Of a DNA stretch of 5,017 nucleotides, positions 1 through 5,017 are shown in pieces (positions within the stretch are counted from its first letter, which is position 1; each line of letters opens with the position of its first letter). Position numbers and translations under genes: made by a program. The notes under the pieces are model-generated. The model saw only the letters and a list, made by a program, of their open reading frames with translations. It searched no databases and was not told where the DNA came from. Source of the stretch: Dehalococcoidales bacterium (lineage in GTDB: Bacteria > Chloroflexota > Dehalococcoidia > Dehalococcoidales > RBG-16-60-22); contig JAOAEN010000108.1 of the NCBI GenBank assembly GCA_026416775.1, positions 1 to 5,017 of the forward strand, written 5' to 3'.

Positions 1-1
1 T

Positions 2-1501
2 GTGTGTGCCGCCTTCGTCTTTATCTTCAGCCGCATGATCAGCAGCAACATCAAGAAGGCAGCCAAGGTCGCCGATAAGCTTGCCATCGGTGATACCCTT
101 GTGAAGGTGGACATCAGCTCGGGTGATGAGACCGGCCAGATGGGCCAGTCGCTCAACAATGTTGTCCACTACCTGTATGAGATTTCGCAGGCGGCTGACC
201 GCATTGCTCAGGGTGACCTGACGGTTGAGGTAAAACCGAGGTCGCAGAAAGACACGCTGGGCAATGCCTTCGTGAAGATGGTCACCAACCTGCGCCAGCT
301 CATCAAGAAGGTAAACGATAATGCGGCCAACATCGCCGCAGCGAGTGACCAGCTTGCCACGGCATCCGAGCAGTCCGGCTCGGCAACCGACCAGATCGCC
401 AGCGTCAGCCAGCAGATCGCCAAGGGTGCCGAGGAGCAGACGAAGGGCATCGCCGAGGTCAATGAGGCTATCGCCAAGCTTGCCGAGGCCATTGATGTGG
501 TCAATAACGGCAGCCTTGACCAGGCGAAGTCGGTGGAGCAGGCTACCAGCATCGTACACCAGGTGTCCAGTGCTGCCGAGCAGACGGCAGCCAGCGCCCA
601 GGAAGCGGCCAACCGCGCCACCCAGGCCGCCGAGGTCGCCAAGCAGGGCAGCAGCACGGTGGAAAAGACCATTGAAGGTATCAGGAAGATCAACCTCAGC
701 ATGCAGGAGATCGCCAAGCGCGTCTCCGAGCTGGGCAAGCACTCCGAAGAGATCGGCGGCATGATCGCGGTCATTGACGACATCGCGGCACAGACCAACC
801 TCCTTGCGCTCAATGCGGCCATTGAAGCCGCCCGTGCCGGTGAGCAGGGACGCGGCTTTGCCGTCGTTGCCGATGAGGTGAAGAAGCTTGCCGAGCGCAC
901 CGCCAAGGAAACGAAGGAAATCGCGGCTCTGGTCGGCTCGGTGCAGAAGGGTGTCAGCGAGTCCATCAAGGCCTCCACCGAAGGCGCCAAGCAGGCAGAG
1001 GAAGGCAGCAACCTGGCGAACGAGGCCGGTATGGCGCTCAATCAGATCCTTGATGCCATCAACAGCATGACCTCGCAGATAGAGCAGATCTCCGCGGCGG
1101 CTGAGGAGATGAGTGCCTCGGCGGGCGAGATGGTCAAGGTAATTGATGCAGTGAGCAAGAGCGCGGAGAAGAACCTCGCCGCGACCAAGCAGATGACGGC
1201 GAACAAGAACCGGGTCAGCGAGTCCGCAAGCCACGTTGCGGCGACGATTGAGGAGAACAGCGCCGCAACCGAGCAGATGTCGGCCTCAGCACAGGAGATG
1301 GCGGCCCAGGTACAGCAGGTCGTGGCCTCCTCCAAGGCCCTGGCCGGCATGGCAGAGGAACTCAAGCAGGCAGTTGCGGTCTTCAAACTGGCAGCGGGTG
1401 TCCAGGAAACCGCCGAAGAGCTCGGTAATGGTAGCGGCAATGGCAGCGGTAACGGTAGCAGGAAGAAAGTACATCCCATAAAGGATACCGTGGCTGTCTA
1501 G
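2..1501 (+). CDS. Methyl-accepting chemotaxis protein, 5'-truncated (end of TM helix, tandem HAMP, signalling hairpin)
   Basis: Membrane chemoreceptor that controls CheA through CheW. The 5' end, with the ligand-binding domain and first membrane helix, lies outside the window, so the GTG at base 2 is an internal Val codon, not a start. In the visible 499 residues, 1-9 are the hydrophobic end of the last membrane helix. Residues 11-58 form a first HAMP unit and 61-104 a second, canonical one ([13 protein letters not shown], then LGNAF). From about 105 to 461 runs an Ala/Glu/Gln-rich coiled-coil hairpin. Its tip is unmistakable: [18 protein letters not shown] at 264-281, then [11 protein letters not shown]. 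The two arms are about 176 and 180 residues, so they match, and are longer than in the E. coli class. Several A/S-x-x-E/Q-E/Q-x-x-A/S modification motifs are present. The tail is a GNGS linker and a basic end ([13 protein letters not shown]), with no NWETF-type CheR tether. Family call is certain; the ligand is unknown. Confidence 0.97.
   Translation: MCAAFVFIFSRMISSNIKKAAKVADKLAIGDTLVKVDISSGDETGQMGQSLNNVVHYLYEISQAADRIAQGDLTVEVKPRSQKDTLGNAFVKMVTNLRQLIKKVNDNAANIAAASDQLATASEQSGSATDQIASVSQQIAKGAEEQTKGIAEVNEAIAKLAEAIDVVNNGSLDQAKSVEQATSIVHQVSSAAEQTAASAQEAANRATQAAEVAKQGSSTVEKTIEGIRKINLSMQEIAKRVSELGKHSEEIGGMIAVIDDIAAQTNLLALNAAIEAARAGEQGRGFAVVADEVKKLAERTAKETKEIAALVGSVQKGVSESIKASTEGAKQAEEGSNLANEAGMALNQILDAINSMTSQIEQISAAAEEMSASAGEMVKVIDAVSKSAEKNLAATKQMTANKNRVSESASHVAATIEENSAATEQMSASAQEMAAQVQQVVASSKALAGMAEELKQAVAVFKLAAGVQETAEELGNGSGNGSGNGSRKKVHPIKDTVAV
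1424..1459 (+). repeat. Three tandem 12-bp units encoding (Gly-Asn-Gly-Ser)x3 in the MCP tail
   Basis: Three in-frame units, GGTAATGGTAGC, GGCAATGGCAGC and GGTAACGGTAGC, encode residues 475-486 as GNGS three times. The units differ only at third codon positions, so the amino acids are kept while the DNA has drifted. The segment lies between the end of the coiled coil and a short basic C-terminus, where it would act as a flexible linker. Copy number in such short repeats often varies between strains. Confidence 0.9.
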
Positions 1502-1515
1502 CCCCCTGACGGAAA

Positions 1516-1551
1516 ACGGGTGGGGGTCTCATCTGCCGGGCCCCCACCCGT
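1516..1551. terminator. Strong GC-rich stem-loop between the MCP and cheW (possible terminator or processing hairpin)
   Basis: A perfect 11-bp inverted repeat: ACGGGTGGGGG (1516-1526) pairs with CCCCCACCCGT (1541-1551). Three more pairs, two of them G-T wobbles, can extend it inward and leave an 8-base loop. It begins 14 bases after the MCP stop. On the plus strand the bases after the stem (GATTGCTT) form no proper T-run, so it is not a textbook Rho-independent terminator for the MCP. On the minus strand the stem is followed by TTTTCC (AAAA at 1513-1516 read in reverse), which is slightly better, but no minus-strand gene is visible. It may be a partial terminator, an mRNA-stabilising 3' end for the MCP transcript, or a processing site. 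The hairpin is certain; its function is inference. Confidence 0.6.
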
Positions 1552-1621
1552 GATTGCTTAAAGGCAGGCAATGCTTTGAGAGCACCGGAGGTAGGTGTTC
1601 CTGCAGAAAGTCCGGATTCTT

Positions 1622-1628
1622 AAGGAGG
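1622..1628 (+). promoter_or_regulatory. Ribosome binding site of cheW
   Basis: AAGGAGG lies six bases before the ATG at 1635. It is the best Shine-Dalgarno match in the window. It fixes that ATG as the start and excludes the in-frame codons back to 1554, which have no comparable site. It suggests cheW is translated strongly and independently of the MCP. Confidence 0.92.
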
Positions 1629-1634
1629 TTTGAC

Positions 1635-2138
1635 ATGGTCAAGGACATCATCACGGCGGAGAAACAGATGGTGCTTTTCCAGCTTGGCTCCGAGATTTAC
1701 GGGCTGGATATCGCCGCCGTTCACGAGATAATCCGTATGCAGCCAATCACCAAGGTCCCCAAGGCGCCCTTTTACGTGGAGGGTGTCATCAATCTCCGGG
1801 GCAAGGTGATACCGGTCGTTGATATGGGCAAGCGGTTCGGCATTGAGAAGGGAGAGAGCAACAAGAGCAACCGCATCGTGGTGGTCAATATCAAGGACAC
1901 CACCCTGGGGATCATCGTTGATGCCGTCACCGAGGTTGCCCGTATTCCCGTTGATGCGGTTGAGCCGGTATCCGATATCATCACGGCGTCAAATCACGAT
2001 TGTTTCTCGGGTATTGCCAAACTCCCCGACAAGATGGTCATCCTGCTTGACCTGGATAAGCTCCTCAGCGGAGAGAACCTCACGGTGGGGCAGCCTCCCA
2101 GGCAGGGGGGCAAGGCAGTGCCCGCCGGGGCAAAGTAA
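1635..2138 (+). CDS. cheW: CheW chemotaxis coupling protein
   Basis: Soluble adaptor that joins the receptor tip to the P5 domain of CheA in the core signalling array. The 167-residue product is of usual CheW length and is one SH3-like CheW domain from about residue 10 to 145. It opens with the strand QMVLFQLGSEIYGLDI, then VHEIIRM. The family hallmark VINLRGKVIPVVDM is at 51-64, including Arg55, which by alignment from memory is the conserved receptor-binding Arg of E. coli CheW. The second half has LGIIVDAVTEV at 91-101 and closes with KMVILLDLDKLL. The last 20 or so residues are a Gly/Pro-rich, probably disordered tail. The ATG at 1635 is set by its ribosome site. It lies 133 bases after the MCP stop and 46 bases before cheA, consistent with co-transcription with cheA. 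Confidence 0.97.
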   Translation: MVKDIITAEKQMVLFQLGSEIYGLDIAAVHEIIRMQPITKVPKAPFYVEGVINLRGKVIPVVDMGKRFGIEKGESNKSNRIVVVNIKDTTLGIIVDAVTEVARIPVDAVEPVSDIITASNHDCFSGIAKLPDKMVILLDLDKLLSGENLTVGQPPRQGGKAVPAGAK

Positions 2139-2172
2139 CTGGATCGTTTCGGTGAAATAAATCCTGTTGACC

Positions 2173-2177
2173 GGGAG
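2173..2177 (+). promoter_or_regulatory. Ribosome binding site of cheA that decides the start
   Basis: GGGAG sits seven bases before the ATG at 2185. An in-frame TTG at 2167 would add six residues (MTGRIV), but it lies upstream of this site and has no purine-rich match in front of it. ATG 2185 is therefore the preferred start. Confidence 0.7.
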
Positions 2178-2184
2178 AATCGTC

Positions 2185-4269
2185 ATGGAACTTGCCGGTG
2201 GTATCAACCAGGAAGACCTCAAGCTATTCTTGCAGGAAGCTGATGAACAGATCCAGCTTCTTGACGAGGATATCATCAGGCTGGAAAAAGAAGCGGCAAA
2301 CCCGGAGCTGTTGCAGGAAATATTCCGTGCCGCGCATACGCTTAAAGGGTCTTCGGCAATGGTCGGGCACCAGCGCATGTCGGAGCTGGCCCATGCCATG
2401 GAAAACGTGCTCGACGGGCTGCGCAAGGGAACGCTTGCCGTCGGCCCGTCGGTGGTGGATGCCCTGCTCCACGGGCTTGATATGATGCGCCTGCTCCGCA
2501 AGGAGCTGGTGCAGGCAGATGCCCCGGCCACCGATATCACCACCGCCCTGAAAGAACTTGCGGCGGTGATGCAGGGTGACGGGACCGCGGCCGAGACTTC
2601 AGGCTCAAAGGCAGGGACTCTGGCGCTTGGCGAGGAAGCCCGAGCAAAGATAGAAAAGGCAAGGCAGGAAGGCAAACGTGTCTACCGTCTGGTCGTAGCC
2701 CTGGACAAGGAGTCCTCGTGGGCATCGGTACGCTGTTTTCAGATCATCCAGGAGCTTTCAGCCCTTGTTGAAATCGTTGCCTCCCATCCATCACGGGAAG
2801 AGATAGAAAGCGGTAATGCCGGCTTTGACCTCCAGCTTGTCGTCACCGCCGGATGCACGGACAGCGAGATCATGAAGGTGCTCAACGGGGTCCCGGAGAT
2901 CGCAAGCATTGCGATCGGTGACCTCACCGCAACGGATGCCCCCGGTAAGGAGACGGTGAACCGGGGGACTGCGGGCGGAGAGAAACCGCAGGGCAGGGAG
3001 GAGACGACCAGGATCAGCCAGTCCGTGAGAGTGGACGTGACCCGCCTTGATACCCTCATGGAGCAGGTGGGGGAACTCGTTATCGGGCGCAATCAGATTT
3101 CCCAGATCAGCCGCATGCTGGCCAACAAGTACCACGATGATGATCTGGTACAGAGCCTGAATGATTGCGTTGCCCAGATGAGCAAGATCGTCAGTATGCT
3201 CCAGCAAGACGTCATGTCTATCCGGTTGCTGCCCATCGAGATTGTCTTTAACACCCTGCCGCGGCTGGTGCGCGACGTTGCCCGCAAGCTGAACAAGAAG
3301 GTGGACTTCATCATTGAGGGGCAGGAGACGGAGGTTGACCGCAGCGTCATCGAACACCTTAAAGACCCCCTCATGCACCTTCTGCGTAATGCCGTGGACC
3401 ATGGTATTGAACCCCCCGAGGAACGCCTGGCCAGTGGCAAGCCCGAGACGGGCACGGTATGCCTTTCTGCTTACCATCACGAGGATAACATCATCATCAC
3501 CCTGCAGGACGACGGGCGGGGAATTGACCCGAAGAAGATCCGCCAGTCTGCGGTGAAGAAGGGGCTCTTGACTGCCGAGGCTGCCGAGCGGCTGAGCGAT
3601 GAGGAGGCAATCAACCTGATCTTTGCCTCCGGTTTCTCCACCGCCCAGAAGGTTACCGACCTTTCCGGTCGCGGTGTGGGACTGGACGTGGTGAAAACGA
3701 ACGTTGAGCTTCTCGGCGGCTCGGTGGCGGTTACCTCCGAGGCCGGCAGGGGCACCACCTTCACCCTTACGCTGCCCCTGACGCTCGCCATCATTCCCGC
3801 CCTTCTCGTTGACATCGGCGGGGCGATCTGTGCCGTACCCCTCTCCAGCATTGTGGAGTCCAACAAGCTGAAGGTGCAGGATATCAAAACGGTGCGTGGT
3901 CGTGAGGTGACGATGTTCCGGGGCAATGTCCTGCCCCTCCTGAGGCTTGAGGAAATCTTCGGCTGGAGCGACGACGCAGGGGAAAATGCCGGCGCGGAAT
4001 ACGTCGTGGTGGTGAAATATGCCGGCAGTCAGGTCGGCCTCGTCGTGGATGCCCTGCTGGAGCAGCAGGAGCTCGTCGTGAAGTCGCTTGACCATTTTGT
4101 CGGCGGCAGCAACGGCATCACCGGGGCGAGCATCCTCGGCGACGGGCGCGTCGTCCTCATCCTTGATGTTGCTTCGTTGGTGCGCAACTCGGTGATGGAA
4201 AGACGTCTCAGGGCGGTGGAAGAGAACTGCCCGGGCGACGAGGTCCCATTACTGGAAGGGGTTGGCTAG
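2185..4269 (+). CDS. cheA: CheA chemotaxis histidine kinase (P1-P5)
   Basis: Cytoplasmic kinase that autophosphorylates on His and passes phosphate to CheY and, where present, CheB. The 694 residues show all five domains. P1 (about 5-110) is an Hpt bundle with phospho-acceptor His51 in FRAAHTLKGSSAMVGH. P2 (about 165-248) is a response-regulator-binding domain, flanked by linkers rich in Gly, Ala, Glu and Lys. P3 (about 278-345) is the dimerisation hairpin (RLDTLMEQVGELVIGRNQ). P4 is the GHKL ATPase, with the N box HLLRNAVDHGIEP at 398-410, G1 DDGRGIDP at 442-449, the F box FASGFSTA at 480-487 and G2 GRGVGLDVV at 495-503. P5 (about 535-668) is the CheW-like domain. No key residue is missing, so it should be active. 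A 26-residue charged tail follows P5. The length is typical for CheA. It lies 46 bases after cheW and 52 bases before cheC. Confidence 0.98.
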   Translation: MELAGGINQEDLKLFLQEADEQIQLLDEDIIRLEKEAANPELLQEIFRAAHTLKGSSAMVGHQRMSELAHAMENVLDGLRKGTLAVGPSVVDALLHGLDMMRLLRKELVQADAPATDITTALKELAAVMQGDGTAAETSGSKAGTLALGEEARAKIEKARQEGKRVYRLVVALDKESSWASVRCFQIIQELSALVEIVASHPSREEIESGNAGFDLQLVVTAGCTDSEIMKVLNGVPEIASIAIGDLTATDAPGKETVNRGTAGGEKPQGREETTRISQSVRVDVTRLDTLMEQVGELVIGRNQISQISRMLANKYHDDDLVQSLNDCVAQMSKIVSMLQQDVMSIRLLPIEIVFNTLPRLVRDVARKLNKKVDFIIEGQETEVDRSVIEHLKDPLMHLLRNAVDHGIEPPEERLASGKPETGTVCLSAYHHEDNIIITLQDDGRGIDPKKIRQSAVKKGLLTAEAAERLSDEEAINLIFASGFSTAQKVTDLSGRGVGLDVVKTNVELLGGSVAVTSEAGRGTTFTLTLPLTLAIIPALLVDIGGAICAVPLSSIVESNKLKVQDIKTVRGREVTMFRGNVLPLLRLEEIFGWSDDAGENAGAEYVVVVKYAGSQVGLVVDALLEQQELVVKSLDHFVGGSNGITGASILGDGRVVLILDVASLVRNSVMERRLRAVEENCPGDEVPLLEGVG

Positions 4270-4304
4270 CGTGGCGTAGCGGTACTGTTAAACTGTGATC
4301 TGAG

Positions 4305-4310
4305 AAGGAG
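4305..4310 (+). promoter_or_regulatory. Ribosome binding site of cheC
   Basis: AAGGAG followed by an A-rich spacer, 11 bases before the ATG at 4322. The spacing is rather long but workable. No other in-frame start lies closer: the next ATG, at 4328, would be 17 bases away. Confidence 0.75.
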
Positions 4311-4321
4311 AAAAAAACTGT

Positions 4322-4918
4322 ATGGGAATGCTGGACGCGTTACGTGAGATCCAGTCAGGTAACCATGAGGCGATGAAGGTTTTCCGCGGCGGGATTGCCC
4401 ATGCGGTGGCCGGGTTATCCCAGATGTCCGGGCGGGAAATTACCATACGTCACCTTGAGTTCAAGAAGGTCCCGGCAGGCGGGATCATTGAACTCTGCGG
4501 GGGACCGGATACCCTGATCATTGCCATCTACCTTGAGATCAGCGGAAAAACGACCGGTCAGATGATCCTGGTCTATGAGCCCGCGGTCGCCTTTGAGCTT
4601 GTTGACATGCTTCTGGGACAGCCGGCGGGCAGTACCCAGGAGCTCACTGAGTTGGAAATGTCAACCCTTGGCGAGGTGGGCAATATCATGGGGTCCTTCT
4701 TCCTCAACTACATTTCTGACGCCACGGGGATAAGGCTTCTCCCCTCACCACCAGCGGTAATGATGGATATGGCAGGAGCTATTCTGGATGCAGCCGTTGC
4801 CAGACTCATGGAGTTCGGGGATGAGGTTTATATCATCAAGACCGTCTTCGGTTCCAGCGACCGGCAGGTCTCCGGGACATTCCTTGTCGTCCCTGATCCG
4901 AGTGTGGGGGCTGGTTAG
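4322..4918 (+). CDS. cheC: CheC-family CheY-P phosphatase with one intact active site
   Basis: CheC proteins remove phosphate from CheY-P and bind CheD, linking kinase output to receptor modification. The product is 198 residues, close to the usual 200-210, and has two pseudo-symmetric halves. The second half carries the complete S-x3-E-x2-N-x22-P phosphatase signature: Ser114, Glu118, Asn121 (STLGEVGNIM) and Pro144. In the first half (about 15-51, HAVAGLSQMSGREI and KKVP) the expected Glu and Asn align with Lys19 and Arg22, so that site looks dead. Asp149, in the MMDM motif, matches the Asp149 of B. subtilis CheC that is reported (from memory) to be needed for CheD binding. CheX, which also has one site, is less likely because this protein has the full CheC length and a cheD partner directly downstream. 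The stop codon abuts the cheD start. Confidence 0.93.
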   Translation: MGMLDALREIQSGNHEAMKVFRGGIAHAVAGLSQMSGREITIRHLEFKKVPAGGIIELCGGPDTLIIAIYLEISGKTTGQMILVYEPAVAFELVDMLLGQPAGSTQELTELEMSTLGEVGNIMGSFFLNYISDATGIRLLPSPPAVMMDMAGAILDAAVARLMEFGDEVYIIKTVFGSSDRQVSGTFLVVPDPSVGAG

Positions 4919-5017
4919 ATGGTTGCTCTGATAAGGTCGCAGGTAACATCGGTCAAGGAGACGGTGATTGGTATGGGGGAATACGCGGTTTCGGCTTCGG
5001 TTGAGGCGGTGCTGACC
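4919..5017 (+). CDS. cheD: CheD receptor glutamine deamidase, 3'-truncated by the window
   Basis: Only the first 33 codons are present. The segment ETVIGMGEYAVS (residues 14-25) matches the opening strand of CheD proteins; Thermotoga maritima CheD, recalled from memory, begins with KKVIGIGEYAV. CheD deamidates specific receptor Gln residues to Glu with a catalytic Cys-His-Thr set. The Cys normally follows a GLGSC motif some ten residues beyond this edge, so activity cannot be judged here. The ATG at 4919 follows the cheC TAG with no gap, which suggests translational coupling of the two partners. GGGGG at 4906-4910 is the only candidate ribosome site for it. Later in-frame starts at 4964 (GTG) and 4973 (ATG) sit behind a better AAGGAG at 4955-4960, so the true start is uncertain. 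Confidence 0.88.
   Translation, partial: MVALIRSQVTSVKETVIGMGEYAVSASVEAVLT

Noticed and set aside
208..1041. A 277-codon open frame on the minus strand inside the MCP
   Set aside because: Its Ala/Ser/Leu-rich product is the mirror of the Ala/Glu/Gln codons of the coiled coil. The plus-strand MCP is certain.
1073..1327. An internal sequence duplication in the MCP ([14 protein letters not shown] and [14 protein letters not shown])
   Set aside because: The two segments are alike, but such Ala/Ser/Glu heptads recur widely in long-arm MCPs, and the DNA between copies is too diverged to call a recent duplication. It is treated instead as part of the modification-motif finding.
1552..1621. A riboswitch or promoter before cheW
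   Set aside because: I see no c-di-GMP or other riboswitch core. The TTGCTT (1554-1559) and TTGAGA (1576-1581) boxes have no acceptable -10 at 16-18 bases. A short CCGGA/TCCGG inverted repeat (1585-1615) is too weak to call.
1554..1634. A 27-residue N-terminal extension of cheW
   Set aside because: The extension is Cys/Arg-rich and unlike CheW. The perfect AAGGAGG before the ATG at 1635 fixes the start where the family begins.
2093..2111. A 7-bp hairpin (GCCTCCC/GGGGGGC) near the 3' end of cheW
   Set aside because: It is inside the coding region, includes a wobble pair, has no T-run after it, and is explained by Gly/Pro/Gln codons in a GC-rich tail.
2791..4095. A 434-codon open frame on the minus strand inside cheA
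   Set aside because: It lies antisense to the conserved P2-P5 domains of cheA, has no recognisable domain or ribosome site, and is His/Asp/Gln-rich in the way expected from reading a GC-rich gene backwards.
4262..4291. A promoter for cheC-cheD in the cheA-cheC gap (TTGGCT, then TGTTAA)
   Set aside because: The boxes overlap the cheA stop and match the consensus poorly, with an 18-base spacer. Co-transcription with cheA over a 52-base gap is simpler.

Overview
This window is one co-directional chemotaxis cluster, all on the plus strand: a methyl-accepting chemotaxis protein (MCP, cut off at its 5' end), cheW, cheA, cheC and the first 33 codons of cheD. It accounts for almost every base. The longest stretch without a gene is 133 bases, between the MCP and cheW. 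I see no RNA gene, mobile element, CRISPR array or phage-like segment.

Organism: the DNA is moderately GC-rich. The ribosome sites of cheW (AAGGAGG) and cheC (AAGGAG) look bacterial. A CheC/CheD pair is typical of Bacillota, Thermotogota, some Chloroflexota and many motile archaea, and is absent from the enteric chemotaxis system. The ribosome sites make a bacterium more likely than an archaeon. From sequence impression only, an uncultured anaerobe of Chloroflexota or Bacillota type is my best guess; I cannot place it further.

Layout: 2-1501 is the MCP from the end of its last membrane helix through two HAMP units and a long cytoplasmic hairpin. 1502-1634 is a spacer with a perfect 11-bp GC-rich stem-loop (1516-1551) and then the cheW ribosome site. 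1635-2138 is cheW, 2185-4269 a five-domain CheA, and 4322-4918 cheC. cheD opens at 4919, the base after the cheC stop, and runs off the window.

How the genes work together: the MCP senses a signal, CheW couples it to the CheA kinase, and CheA passes phosphate from His51 to a response regulator (CheY, not in this window). CheC is a CheY-P phosphatase that also binds CheD. CheD deamidates receptor glutamines and tunes receptor output. The points worth a second look are within this familiar set: a CheC with only its second active site but a conserved CheD-binding Asp; an MCP with two zones of CheD/CheR-type modification motifs, including four consecutive heptads; a strong stem-loop splitting receptor from signalling genes; and an ambiguous cheD start. 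I found no convincing new system.
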